Assembly: GCF_020150815.1 (NCBI RefSeq)
Contig: NZ_CP083724.1
Span: 62,001 to 126,000 of the forward strand
Direction of reading: 5' to 3'
Origin: Haloprofundus salilacus
GTDB taxonomy: Archaea > Halobacteriota > Halobacteria > Halobacteriales > Haloferacaceae
DNA length: 64,000 nt
Under the pieces are notes generated by a model that had not been told where the DNA came from, ran no database searches, and saw only the letters and a list, made by a program, of their open reading frames with translations. A program made the translations under genes and the position numbers. Below are positions 24,091 to 32,303 of the stretch, piece after piece. The first letter of the stretch is position 1. The number at the start of each line of letters is the position of its first letter.

Positions 24091-25013
24091 AGTTCTGCCT
24101 CCGGCGTCTCTATTCCGTTTGTGTACTCAACGAAGATGTCTCCCAAGTCAGTCTGCTCAACATCGATATCGGTCACGGTGGCGCCTGTCTGTTCGATCCG
24201 TGAGATGACGCTGGCCTTGATATCTGGAGTTGAACAACCAATACGCAGTGTGGTATCTCTGACTGTTATATCGGTGACACCGTCGATCTCCTGAATATCG
24301 GACATGACCGGTATTTCATCGACGGTGATGATGAGGGTGGATGCCGATCCGGATGCGGCGCGCAGCCCGTCAACCGTGTCGACGGCGACGAGATCTCCCT
24401 CGTTCATGATGCCGACGCGATCACAGACCGCTTCTACCTGCTCCATGATATGGCTGGAGAAGAACACGGTCGCACCGCGGTCCGCCTCCTCGCGGACAAT
24501 CTGCCGCATCAACTGAGCACCGTTAGGATCGAGCCCGCTCGATGGCTCGTCGAGGATGAGCAGGTCGGGCTGGCCGACTAGGGCCATTCCGAGCGCGAGC
24601 CGCTGGCGCATTCCTTTCGAGAAGCCGCCGACTGCACGGCCTGCGGCGTCGGCGAGCCCCACACGATTCAAAATTGCGTCTGGATCATCGTCGCTTTCCT
24701 CCAAGTCGACGGCGAACCTGACGTGCTTTCGGGCTGTCAGCCGGTCGTAGAGACTGTAACCCTCTGGCAAAATTCCGACATGCTCCCGAACAGCACGCGG
24801 TTCACTCCGAGGGTTATTCCCAAGGACAATGATCTCTCCCGACGTCGGGCGGATAAAATCGAGCAGCATATTGATCGTAGTGGACTTACCGGCACCGTTT
24901 GGGCCCAGAAAGCCGAATACCTCGCCCGCTTTGACGGTGAGGTCGAGGTCCTCGACGGCGACGACATCGTCGCCGAAGCGTTTCGTCAGGCCATGTGTCT
25001 CGATGGAGGGCAT
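24087..25013 (-). CDS. ABC transporter ATP-binding protein
   Basis: A 308-residue ATPase. Walker A is GPNGAGKST at about 38-46, the signature is FSKGMRQRL, Walker B with the D-loop is LLILDEPSSGLDP, and the switch His is in FFSSHIMEQ. A C-terminal extension (VMSDIQEIDGVTDITVRDTT) is the usual DUF4162-like tail of CcmA/NatA type exporters. It is the first gene of a two-gene operon with the permease. Confidence 0.95.
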   Translation of the reverse strand: MPSIETHGLTKRFGDDVVAVEDLDLTVKAGEVFGFLGPNGAGKSTTINMLLDFIRPTSGEIIVLGNNPRSEPRAVREHVGILPEGYSLYDRLTARKHVRFAVDLEESDDDPDAILNRVGLADAAGRAVGGFSKGMRQRLALGMALVGQPDLLILDEPSSGLDPNGAQLMRQIVREEADRGATVFFSSHIMEQVEAVCDRVGIMNEGDLVAVDTVDGLRAASGSASTLIITVDEIPVMSDIQEIDGVTDITVRDTTLRIGCSTPDIKASVISRIEQTGATVTDIDVEQTDLGDIFVEYTNGIETPEAEL

Positions 25014-25041
25014 TATCTATTCGTCCGATATTTGTCTGGCT

Positions 25042-25049
25042 ATTAAACT
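25042..25049 (-). promoter_or_regulatory. TATA box of the ABC exporter operon
   Basis: On the minus strand AGTTTAATA lies about 28-36 nt before the ATG at 25013, with A/T-rich sequence (TTTTTGAAAA) just upstream. This fits a leaderless archaeal promoter. The divergent PadR gene at 25297 has its own TATATAC box near 25268-25276, 21-29 nt before its GTG. Confidence 0.5.
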
Positions 25050-25296
25050 TTTTCAAAAATGGGAAGTTATACCGTCGGCACTGTACCCTACTAGATTCAT
25101 ACGGCATGGGACGGAGGTTTTTGGTTTCTCCTGTAGCGAAGTAGCTATACGAGCTACCGAACACCTGCTCCAATGGATTTGACTTGAGTCGATGGAATCA
25201 CCGTGATGAATACAAGCTTCACATCTGACGAACTCCAGAACTGTAAATAATCGTGACACTGCGAAATTCTATATACAGCTTCGTTGGACATGACAT

Positions 25297-25578
25297 GTGA
25301 ACGACTTGAGTGGATTCCAACGCGACCTCCTGTACGTGATAGCGGGGTTCGACCAACCATCGGGACAGGATGTCAAAAATGAACTCGAAGAATACGTCGA
25401 CGGCGAAATCAACCATGGGCGACTCTACCCAAACCTCGACACCCTCGTCAACAAAGAGTACGTCGAGAAAGGACCGCTCGACCGTCGAACGAATTACTAT
25501 GCGGTTACAGAGAAGGGACGAGACGCGCTTCGTGATCGACGAAGGTGGGAAGACCAATATACGGCGATTGAAGCGTAA
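25297..25578 (+). CDS. PadR-family transcriptional regulator
   Basis: A 93-residue winged helix starting at GTG 25297. FQRDLLYVIAGFDQPSGQDV, then INHGRLYPNLDTLVNKEYVE and NYYAVTEKGRDALRDRRRWE match PadR proteins, including the R-LYPNLDTLV recognition helix. It lies divergent to the ABC exporter operon and may control it, as PadR proteins often regulate drug-type exporters (inference). Confidence 0.9.
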   Translation: MNDLSGFQRDLLYVIAGFDQPSGQDVKNELEEYVDGEINHGRLYPNLDTLVNKEYVEKGPLDRRTNYYAVTEKGRDALRDRRRWEDQYTAIEA

Positions 25579-25871
25579 TCTGCTCGGAATTCACTAATAC
25601 AGTCACTGTCGATCAACTACGATTAGTCTCAACTAACAACTGACGGCATAGGGGTTCATCGTTGATGTCATCTACCCCGCCTTACTCAGCAACACTCCGT
25701 CTTGCTTCCTTGGGGGAGGAGACTTAGCACCCTATCTTTCAGCTAAGCGACTGCCGACAAAAGTAACCAGACGAAGAGCCCCTGACCAACAGCTCCGCTT
25801 GCAAAACACAGAATCAATTCTCAGTAACCACCATTAAATTTTTAAATTATTGATGTGAGTGTGTCACACTG

Positions 25872-27128
25872 ATGCGCTCGATGGCTCGACTTCAGACCAG
25901 ACGAGAAGTACTCAAGACGATCGGTGGTACAGCGACTGCAGCCGGTTTCGTCGGTACCGTGAGCGGTCGACAGCGAACCGGAGACAGAAAACAGGGTAGT
26001 GGGACACGCTACGCTGCGTTCAACATAATCGAACTGGAGACCGAGCAGGTTCAAGAGCCGGGCGATTCACAAGCAGAAGCAGCCGCCCGAGTCATCCAAG
26101 AAGTCCGGCCAGACATCCTCGTCGTCAACGAACTCACCAACAATCTCCAGGAGGGCAAATACACCGACAGAGCGAACATCGACGCTTTCGTTGAGAACTA
26201 CCTCAGCGTCCCCCAACGAGACGACCTCAACGGCATTGACTACGAATACACGCTCCAGCCGGAGAGCAATACAGGCGTCCTCCCCGAACAGGACTACGAT
26301 TTCAACAAGGACGGAACGGCTGGTGAACGGCCGGGTGACGCGTTCGGGTTCGGGGAGTATCCGGGTCACTATGCGTTCGCGATTGCGAGCAAGTACCCGA
26401 TCGACGAATCGAGCGTCCGTTCGTTCCAGACGTTTAAATGGGCAGACATGCCCGGGAACCTCATTCCAGTCGCGGGCGAAGAAGGTGTCATCACGGATCC
26501 CGAGGATGACGAAATTGCGATCTACCTCACGGAGGAGGAACTCGATGTCTATCGGCTCTCTTCGAAGACCCACATCGATGTTCCGTTTGAGGTCGAGGGT
26601 GGGACGGTTCACGGCCTGTTCGCGCACCCGACGCCGCCCAGCTTCGACGGTGTGAACAACTTCAACGGGAGGTGGAATCACGACGAAGTCCGGTTCTTCG
26701 CAGATTACGTCGCTGGCGAAGATTACATCTACGATGATAGTGGCGTCCGCGGCGGTCTCGACGACGACGCCTCCTACATCCTGATGGGCGACATGAATGC
26801 GGGGCCAGGTCTGGGTCGGGATGAGCGTCCACTCAACCCCTCCCAGAAGTTCTTTGTCGACAACGACGACTTCTACACTGACCGCCTCCCAAAGAGTCCG
26901 AGCGGGGCGCAACGAGGTCTCCCTACCGCGACACGGGTCGGCGGTGATTTTGAGGGCGTTGTCGAACAGATCGACTATGTCCTCCCTTCACCGAACCTCT
27001 CGCTTCGCGCCTCGTCGGTCGTCTGGCCGAGCAAGAACGCAACGAAGCGAAACTTCGGCGATGACGTCAGTATAGCCTCGGATCACCGACTCGTCTGGGC
27101 CGACATCGCGACCCATCCCCGACACTGA
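25872..27128 (+). CDS. Tat-exported endonuclease/exonuclease/phosphatase family protein
   Basis: A 418-residue secreted protein. The N-terminus carries a Tat signal (QTRREVLKTIGGTATAAGF). The mature part has the EEP fold: RYAAFNIIELETEQ, PDILVVNELTNN (metal Glu), SYILMGDMNAGPG (catalytic D and N) and QIDYVLPS with ASDHRLVWADI (catalytic DH). The family includes extracellular nucleases and lipid phosphatases; which applies here is not clear. ATG 25881 is an alternative start. Being exported, it may scavenge phosphate or DNA (inference). Confidence 0.88.
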   Translation: MRSMARLQTRREVLKTIGGTATAAGFVGTVSGRQRTGDRKQGSGTRYAAFNIIELETEQVQEPGDSQAEAAARVIQEVRPDILVVNELTNNLQEGKYTDRANIDAFVENYLSVPQRDDLNGIDYEYTLQPESNTGVLPEQDYDFNKDGTAGERPGDAFGFGEYPGHYAFAIASKYPIDESSVRSFQTFKWADMPGNLIPVAGEEGVITDPEDDEIAIYLTEEELDVYRLSSKTHIDVPFEVEGGTVHGLFAHPTPPSFDGVNNFNGRWNHDEVRFFADYVAGEDYIYDDSGVRGGLDDDASYILMGDMNAGPGLGRDERPLNPSQKFFVDNDDFYTDRLPKSPSGAQRGLPTATRVGGDFEGVVEQIDYVLPSPNLSLRASSVVWPSKNATKRNFGDDVSIASDHRLVWADIATHPRH

Positions 27129-27322
27129 CGGGAATTCGGCACTTTTACTCTTGACCTCCACCAACGACACGAGCTCTGGCGTCGGAACTGGCGGCGGAGC
27201 TTTCCTTTTGTGACAGGGGGTGTTTGACGATGTTGTTAGTCTGGTCTCGCAGCAAGAGAAAGCGTACTGATGCCAGTGGCTCAGCTGTCAGTACAAAGTG
27301 ATTCCAACAAAGTCTCGTGGCC

Positions 27323-27511
27323 CTATATGCGCGGCGTGAGTCCCACTCCCTCTGCTAGTAGCTCGTGCGACCGGAGTCCCTTGTTATGGTCGTCGACGAC
27401 GTGTTGAATCATTGCTTCGTCAACGTCGACGCGTTCTGCGAGTTGTTCTACGAGACTAGTGAGGGTTTCTGGACTCCCAGAGATCGACCGTGGCCACTCG
27501 TCGGATAACAA
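27323..27511 (-). CDS. Possible small protein, function unknown
   Basis: A 62-residue frame starting at TTG 27511. It is acidic and helical (PETLTSLVEQLAERVDVDEA, then HVVDDHNKGLRSHELLAEG), consistent with real coding sequence, but the start is weak and no family is recognised. It could be the C-terminus of a lost gene, because the G/C-rich stretch upstream (27560-27660) holds no gene. Confidence 0.4.
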   Translation of the reverse strand: MLSDEWPRSISGSPETLTSLVEQLAERVDVDEAMIQHVVDDHNKGLRSHELLAEGVGLTPRI

Positions 27512-27669
27512 CTCGGATTCCGCCCGAGCAGGAGAGGGGTCATTTCGAGTGTTCTTTTTGCCACGTGCCAGACCAGCCCGGACTCCACCGCCCCGCCCTC
27601 CGCTCTGTGCTCGCTCATGTCGTTCGCTGCGCGCGCAGCCACGACCTACTGTTCAGAGCGTGAGCAACC

Positions 27670-28698
27670 TTACTGATCGAGGAGCGGCGTCAGCTCATCG
27701 GCAAGCCGTTCGGCTATCGTCGTCATCGCGAGATCGCCAGGGTGGACCAGATCGGTGGTGATGCCATCGACACTCGGAAGCAGTTCTGGCCCTTCGAGGA
27801 GGTGGACGTTTTCGTGCGGCGAGGCGGCGACGACGTCGCGGAGCACCTCCCTGAACTGCTCGCAGGCGTCGGCCTCCTCGTGGCCCGCGACGACGTCGCG
27901 CGCGTTGCGGAAGAGTGTGAGGCAGACAACGGGTTTGTCCGGATGCGCGCCCGCGACGGTGTCGACGAGGTACGTCGCGCGGTCACGGAACGTCTCTGCG
28001 GAGAACGTTCCGACCATGTTCACGGAGACGGAGAGCGTCGCCACGTCCCAGTCGTCGCGCGCGGCGATGTGATCCGCCATCGCCTCGTCGCAGTAGGCGG
28101 TGCCGCACGACCCGAGGTTGAGAAGGTCGGCGTCTAGCCGGTGGGCGGTCTGGTTCACGTAGGTCAGGTGCTCACCCAGTACCGCTTCGCCCTCAGTGAT
28201 CGAGGTCCCGTAGGCGAGATAGCGGCGATCCGGTAGCTCGGCCTCGGTCGGCGGTCGGCGCGCCCCTTCAGCGCCGTGGTAGACCGTGTAGCCGCTTCGG
28301 TGTTCCCCAGGGAGACAAATGCGACAGACCCGTGGGTCGAATGCGGACGCCGACACGGCGGATGGTCTCAACCGGGTCAGCTTCTCGGGCATCGATACCT
28401 CGACGGTCCGGGGCTCCGCGCCGATCTCGAACTCATCGTACCCCTGTATCGACCCCCAGAACACTCGGACCGTCTCGCTGTCGGCGCTTCCGCCCGGCCG
28501 GACCGAGAGCGTCAGTTCGACCGAGTCCTCGGGAACGAACCTGAGTTCGACACCTGCGGGGTGACGCATCCGCGACCTCGCTCCCTCGTTGAGTCCGCTC
28601 CTGACCGCCTCGGGAACACGTTGGAGTTCGCGACCGTCCCCGTCTTCGACCGGAACGAGAGCGCTGACGTTGTGAAACTGGATGTCGTCCGTTTGCAT
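27670..28698 (-). CDS. SGNH/GDSL-type esterase
   Basis: A 342-residue hydrolase in two parts. Residues 1-150 form a beta-rich domain (VELRFVPEDSVELTLSVRPG). The SGNH domain follows with nucleophile S166 in YGTSITEG, oxyanion NLGSCGTA, and the D316/H319 pair in TTDLVHPGD. This layout is known in acyl-sugar esterases. No signal peptide, so it is cytosolic. With the neighbouring acetylesterase-like hydrolase and pectinesterase it suggests removal of acyl groups from plant-derived oligosaccharides (context inference). Confidence 0.85.
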   Translation of the reverse strand: MQTDDIQFHNVSALVPVEDGDGRELQRVPEAVRSGLNEGARSRMRHPAGVELRFVPEDSVELTLSVRPGGSADSETVRVFWGSIQGYDEFEIGAEPRTVEVSMPEKLTRLRPSAVSASAFDPRVCRICLPGEHRSGYTVYHGAEGARRPPTEAELPDRRYLAYGTSITEGEAVLGEHLTYVNQTAHRLDADLLNLGSCGTAYCDEAMADHIAARDDWDVATLSVSVNMVGTFSAETFRDRATYLVDTVAGAHPDKPVVCLTLFRNARDVVAGHEEADACEQFREVLRDVVAASPHENVHLLEGPELLPSVDGITTDLVHPGDLAMTTIAERLADELTPLLDQ

Positions 28699-28864
28699 GA
28701 TTCGTCGCCGCCGCCGGCGGACATCAAACTACGGACCGTGGCGGAACTGGCCGGCTCCCGAATCGGACGGTCCGCGCATCTCTCCAGTTAGTACTCACCG
28801 GGGACTCGGACTCGTGCTGAGACGCACACTCACCCCCTACTCATAATGAATGCAAGGCGGAAAC

Positions 28865-28955
28865 CCGCGCCTTTAGGCGTCACCAGAACGCTCCGCGTTC
28901 CGGTTGGCGAACGAGATGCAAAGCGTCTCGTCAACGCGGGAGGAGGCTGACAACA
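28865..28955 (+). repeat. Nested hairpin ends of IS1341-type elements
   Basis: AACCCGCGCCTTTAGGCG is the left half of a hairpin whose right half, CGCGGGAGGAGGCTGACA, appears about 55 bp later. Between them are two further hairpins: GAACGC-TCC-GCGTTC, and GAGATGC-AAA-GCGTCTC with one mismatch, the second resembling a left-end structure. This reads as one element end inserted into another. Confidence 0.55.
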
Positions 28956-28958
28956 CAG

Positions 28959-29231
28959 TTGCATCAACGTTGCTCGAAATGTGGTTTCACCCACGAAGAC
29001 AATCGACCACACAACAACGGTCAAGACGAGTTCGATTGTCTGAAGTGCGGATACAACGTACACGCGGATTACAACACGGCGAAGAATATCGGTCTGAAGT
29101 ATCTCCGCGACCAGCAAAAGTCTGGTCGTGGAGGCGCACCCGTAGGCTTGCGCTTGAATCGCGGGACGTTGAACGTGAACGGCGAGTATTCGCCTGCCCT
29201 ACTCACGGGTGAGTACGGGGTTCCACGCTGA
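28959..29231 (+). pseudogene. C-terminal remnant of TnpB
   Basis: The frame holds the TnpB zinc finger and last catalytic block only: [39 protein letters not shown] (the last RuvC Asp) and then the tail [20 protein letters not shown]. All earlier domains are missing. After the stop, CCACGC-CCTTCAGA-GCGTGG (about 29232-29253) forms the right-end hairpin. It is a decayed IS1341-type insertion between the SGNH and acetylesterase-like genes. Confidence 0.85.
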
Positions 29232-29293
29232 ATGCCACGCCCTTCAGAGCGTGGTAGCTTACTAACCCGGCCGCCGTCGCATCCACAGACAAG

Positions 29294-30355
29294 ATGGACC
29301 ACCAGCCTCGAGACGAGACGGACCACCAGCAGTTCGACCCGGCGCGGTGGACGGCGCGACTGTTTCGCGACCACGAGCGTCGGCACGGCTTCGACGGTCA
29401 GACCGGCGAGGCGTTTCGAGAGTGGCAGACGGCGTTTCGCGTGGACCTCCGGCGCGTCCTCGGCCACGACACCATCGCGGATGCCGGCGTCCCGGATCTG
29501 GCCCCGGAGCGAACCGAGAGGGAACAGTGCGGCGGCTTTGAGCGTCAGCGGTGGACAGTCCGGACGGAGACGGGCCTCCGGGTTCCGTTCTACCTCCTCG
29601 TGCCCAACGACGTCGAGCCACCGTATCCCGTGGTGCTCGTCGCACACGGTCACGGCGACGCGGGGAAGGAACTGGTCGTGGGCCGGGCCGACACCGCAGA
29701 ACACCGGCAGCAGATTGACGAGGACGAACGCGACGTGGCGGTACAGGCGGTCGAACGGGGGTACGCGGCGCTCGCACCGGATATGCGCGGGCTGGGCGAG
29801 CTGTCGAACCCCGCAGATGAGGCGCGAGGATATCGCACCTGTCACACCATGCAGTTGCACGCGCAGCTGTTCGGTCGGTCGCTCCTGGGTGATCGCGTCT
29901 GGGACGTGACGCGACTCATCGACTTCGTCGAACGCCGAAACGACTTCGACGCCGACCGAATCGCGCTAACCGGTCACTCCGGGGGCGGCGCAGTCGCCCT
30001 GTTCGCTGCGGCGGTCGACGACCGAATCGACGTCGTCGCACCGTCCTCGTACTTCTGCACGTTCGAGGCGTCCATTGCGGCGGTCGACCACTGCGAGTGC
30101 AACTACCTACCCGGCGTCCTCGGACTGGGAGAGATGTGGGACGTGGCCGGTCTCGTCGCCCCCCGACCGTTCGTCGCCGTTGCCGGACGGCGGGATCGGA
30201 TCTTCCCGGTCGAGGGTGTCGAACGGTCGTTCGAGAGGCTCTCGGAGATTTACGAGGCCGCGAACGCGTCAGAGCGGTGTGAACTCGTCGTCTGCGAGGG
30301 TGGCCATCGCTACTACGCTGACGGCGTCTGGCCATTCGTCGACGAACACCTGTAG
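29294..30355 (+). CDS. Alpha/beta hydrolase, acetylesterase-like
   Basis: A 353-residue hydrolase. The N-terminal 85 residues are helical (cap-like, REWQTAFRVDLRRVLG). The core has VLVAHGHGD (oxyanion), the nucleophile elbow GHSGGG with S229, AGRRDRIFP with the probable acid Asp, and GGHRYYADG with the His. It resembles the acetyl xylan esterase/dienelactone hydrolase group. No signal peptide. Its position between the SGNH esterase and the pectinesterase suggests deacetylation of pectin or xylan oligomers inside the cell (inference). Confidence 0.83.
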   Translation: MDHQPRDETDHQQFDPARWTARLFRDHERRHGFDGQTGEAFREWQTAFRVDLRRVLGHDTIADAGVPDLAPERTEREQCGGFERQRWTVRTETGLRVPFYLLVPNDVEPPYPVVLVAHGHGDAGKELVVGRADTAEHRQQIDEDERDVAVQAVERGYAALAPDMRGLGELSNPADEARGYRTCHTMQLHAQLFGRSLLGDRVWDVTRLIDFVERRNDFDADRIALTGHSGGGAVALFAAAVDDRIDVVAPSSYFCTFEASIAAVDHCECNYLPGVLGLGEMWDVAGLVAPRPFVAVAGRRDRIFPVEGVERSFERLSEIYEAANASERCELVVCEGGHRYYADGVWPFVDEHL

Positions 30356-30545
30356 CGTCTTTCGGCCACTCCGGGGTTGGGTCCGGCGTCGCCTGGTACT
30401 TGGTTCGCACCCACCGGAAGGGTTTGAGGTCGGACTCCGATCCGAGAGTGAAACAGCCCGACGGACCGAACTCCCGCATCTCGTTCAGCGGACCACGAGA
30501 CCGAGCCGAAGAGCATACGAACGGGTAAAGAGTCGAATCATACGA

Positions 30546-31490
30546 ATGCCAGCAGGTGACGGTGAGGGACACGACTACGTCGTCGACAAGAGCGGACGCG
30601 GCGACTACGAGAGCATCCAGGCGGCCATCGATGGGGCGAAGGCGTTCCCCCGAGAGCGGATCACGATCTTCGTCACTGACGACGTCTACAACGAGAAGGT
30701 ACGGGTCCCCTCGTGGAACCCGAAGATCAGCTTGATCGGAGAGAGCGAAGCGAACACGGTACTGACGTACGACGACCACTTCGAAACGATCGAGAGAGGG
30801 CCTAACAGTACATTCTTCACGTACACGCTGAAGGTGTGTGGGAACGATTTCCGCGCGCGTAACCTGACAGTGCAAAACGCCGCCGGGCCGGAGAGGGAAC
30901 AGGCCGTCGCGCTACACGTGGAAGCCAACCGAGCCGTGTTCGAAAACTGCCAGTTCGTCGGGAATCAGGACACCGTCTACGCCGCCGGCGAGGGGGCACG
31001 GCAGTACTTCCGCGAGTGTTACGTTGAGGGGACGACCGACTTCGTCTTCGGGGGCGCCACCGCCGTCTTCGAGCGGTGCGACATCCACTCGAAAGCGAAT
31101 TCGTACGTCACAGCGGCCTCGACGCACCCGAGCGAACCGTTCGGATACGTCTTCAGGGAGTGTACCTTGACCACCGACCCGGAGGTCTCCGACGTGTATC
31201 TCGGCCGACCATGGCGAAACTACGCGCACGTCGCGTTCATCCAATCGTACCTGGGTTCGCACGTTCACCCGACCGGATGGCACAACTGGTCTCGTCCGGA
31301 GGCAGAGGAAACGGTCACGTTCGCCGAGTACGACAATCGAGGCCCCGGTGCACGCGCAGGCGACGAACGAGCGCCCTGGTCCAAGGAGTTGACATCGACG
31401 GAGGCCGAGACGTACGCTACCGAACCCGTCCTCACCGGTGAACACCCTCAGCGGTCCGGCGAACCATGGTATCGAATTACCACCAAGTAG
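30546..31490 (+). CDS. Pectinesterase (CE8 family)
   Basis: A 314-residue right-handed beta-helix enzyme. The catalytic set is complete: Q120 in EREQAVALH, Q141/D142 in NQDTVYAAG, D165 in GTTDFVFGGA, and R221/W223 in YLGRPWRNYAH. It hydrolyses methyl esters of polygalacturonate. ATG 30546 starts directly before YVVDKSGRGDYESIQAAI. No signal peptide is seen, so it probably acts on imported oligogalacturonates. No pectate lyase or transporter lies in the window, so only part of a pathway is present. Confidence 0.93.
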   Translation: MPAGDGEGHDYVVDKSGRGDYESIQAAIDGAKAFPRERITIFVTDDVYNEKVRVPSWNPKISLIGESEANTVLTYDDHFETIERGPNSTFFTYTLKVCGNDFRARNLTVQNAAGPEREQAVALHVEANRAVFENCQFVGNQDTVYAAGEGARQYFRECYVEGTTDFVFGGATAVFERCDIHSKANSYVTAASTHPSEPFGYVFRECTLTTDPEVSDVYLGRPWRNYAHVAFIQSYLGSHVHPTGWHNWSRPEAEETVTFAEYDNRGPGARAGDERAPWSKELTSTEAETYATEPVLTGEHPQRSGEPWYRITTK

Positions 31491-31679
31491 CGAGCGTCTC
31501 GCTGGCCGATCCCCGATGCTTCGTGCAACGACGGCAGTCCACTCTCAACGGCTGACGGACAGGGTCACCGACGGTCGGTCGCGCCTCCCCAGAACGTTAT
31601 GGATAACCGTTCCGAGAGACGGCTCGTGTTCGCGCATTGTCGCTCATGTGCATCGTCGCGTCTCTTCGTGCGGGTCTGC

Positions 31680-31847
31680 GAGGAACGATACAACGGAACG
31701 GCCTATGACTCCGTCTCAGGAGCAGCCGAGGCTACTGACCGCGACATTCGTGGTGAAGATGCGTCTACCTATAACGGGTGGACGTGGTGGAAGTTCCAGA
31801 ACAACTTCGGAGACTGGGTTTCAATCGATACTCTTCGGGAGCAATAA
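31680..31847 (+). pseudogene. C-terminal fragment with DUF4357-like domain
   Basis: The frame reads RYNGTAYDSVSGAAEATDRD, then STYNGWTWWKFQNNFGDWVS and IDTLREQ. This matches the C-terminal DUF4357 domain found on restriction-related and other proteins (family knowledge). The residues before it (from 31599) do not look like coding sequence, so the main part of the gene has been lost. Confidence 0.55.
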
Positions 31848-32003
31848 CCCAAATCACACATCTTCAATAGTAATCTGTTTCTATACGAAGAAATTCAAAC
31901 GAGACCGTTCAATGGTTGTTTTGTACCATCTCTGCACTCGGTATTCGCCATAGTCACTGAAACCCAAACGGTCCAAATTACTTGTAAATAATCTGGGTAG
32001 ATT

Positions 32004-32303
32004 TCACGGATGATCCGAGTGTTCGTCCACGTCTTCACTCGGAAGCCGCTGTGAGAGCCGATTAAACCGGTCTTGCGCACTCTCTTTGCGCTCCTGTGTT
32101 TGCTCTGGGTCGTACTGAAGTTCAGTTACTGTCTCACTCATATGCCGAACTGAAAAGATTGCATCCTGATGCTGCCCGTCGGCCGGAAGCATCGTTTTGG
32201 GGAGGACGATTTCGTCGACGAGGTCGCCATCCTGTTCGACCAATAGGACGGCGTCGTCTTCCTCGAATCGGTCGAGTACAAGTGTGTACGTCTGTTCACT
32301 CAT
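32004..32303 (-). CDS. DUF3006-family small protein
   Basis: A 99-residue protein. The first half, YTLVLDRFEEDDAVLLVEQD and DEIVLPKTMLPADGQH, matches DUF3006, a small beta-barrel domain. The second half is an acidic helix (DPEQTQERKESAQDRFNRLS). Its ATG overlaps the last bases of the ComEC-like gene, and this pairing recurs in bacteria and archaea. It may modulate the partner; no direct function is known. Confidence 0.85.
   Translation of the reverse strand: MSEQTYTLVLDRFEEDDAVLLVEQDGDLVDEIVLPKTMLPADGQHQDAIFSVRHMSETVTELQYDPEQTQERKESAQDRFNRLSQRLPSEDVDEHSDHP

Noticed and set aside
26067-26912. Minus-strand frame of 281 codons
   Set aside because: Antisense to the EEP-family gene, which has a Tat signal and catalytic motifs.
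29916-30875. Minus-strand frame of 319 codons and plus-strand extension of the pectinesterase frame to 30075
   Set aside because: Both are shadows; the acetylesterase-like and pectinesterase genes show complete catalytic motifs in their own frames.
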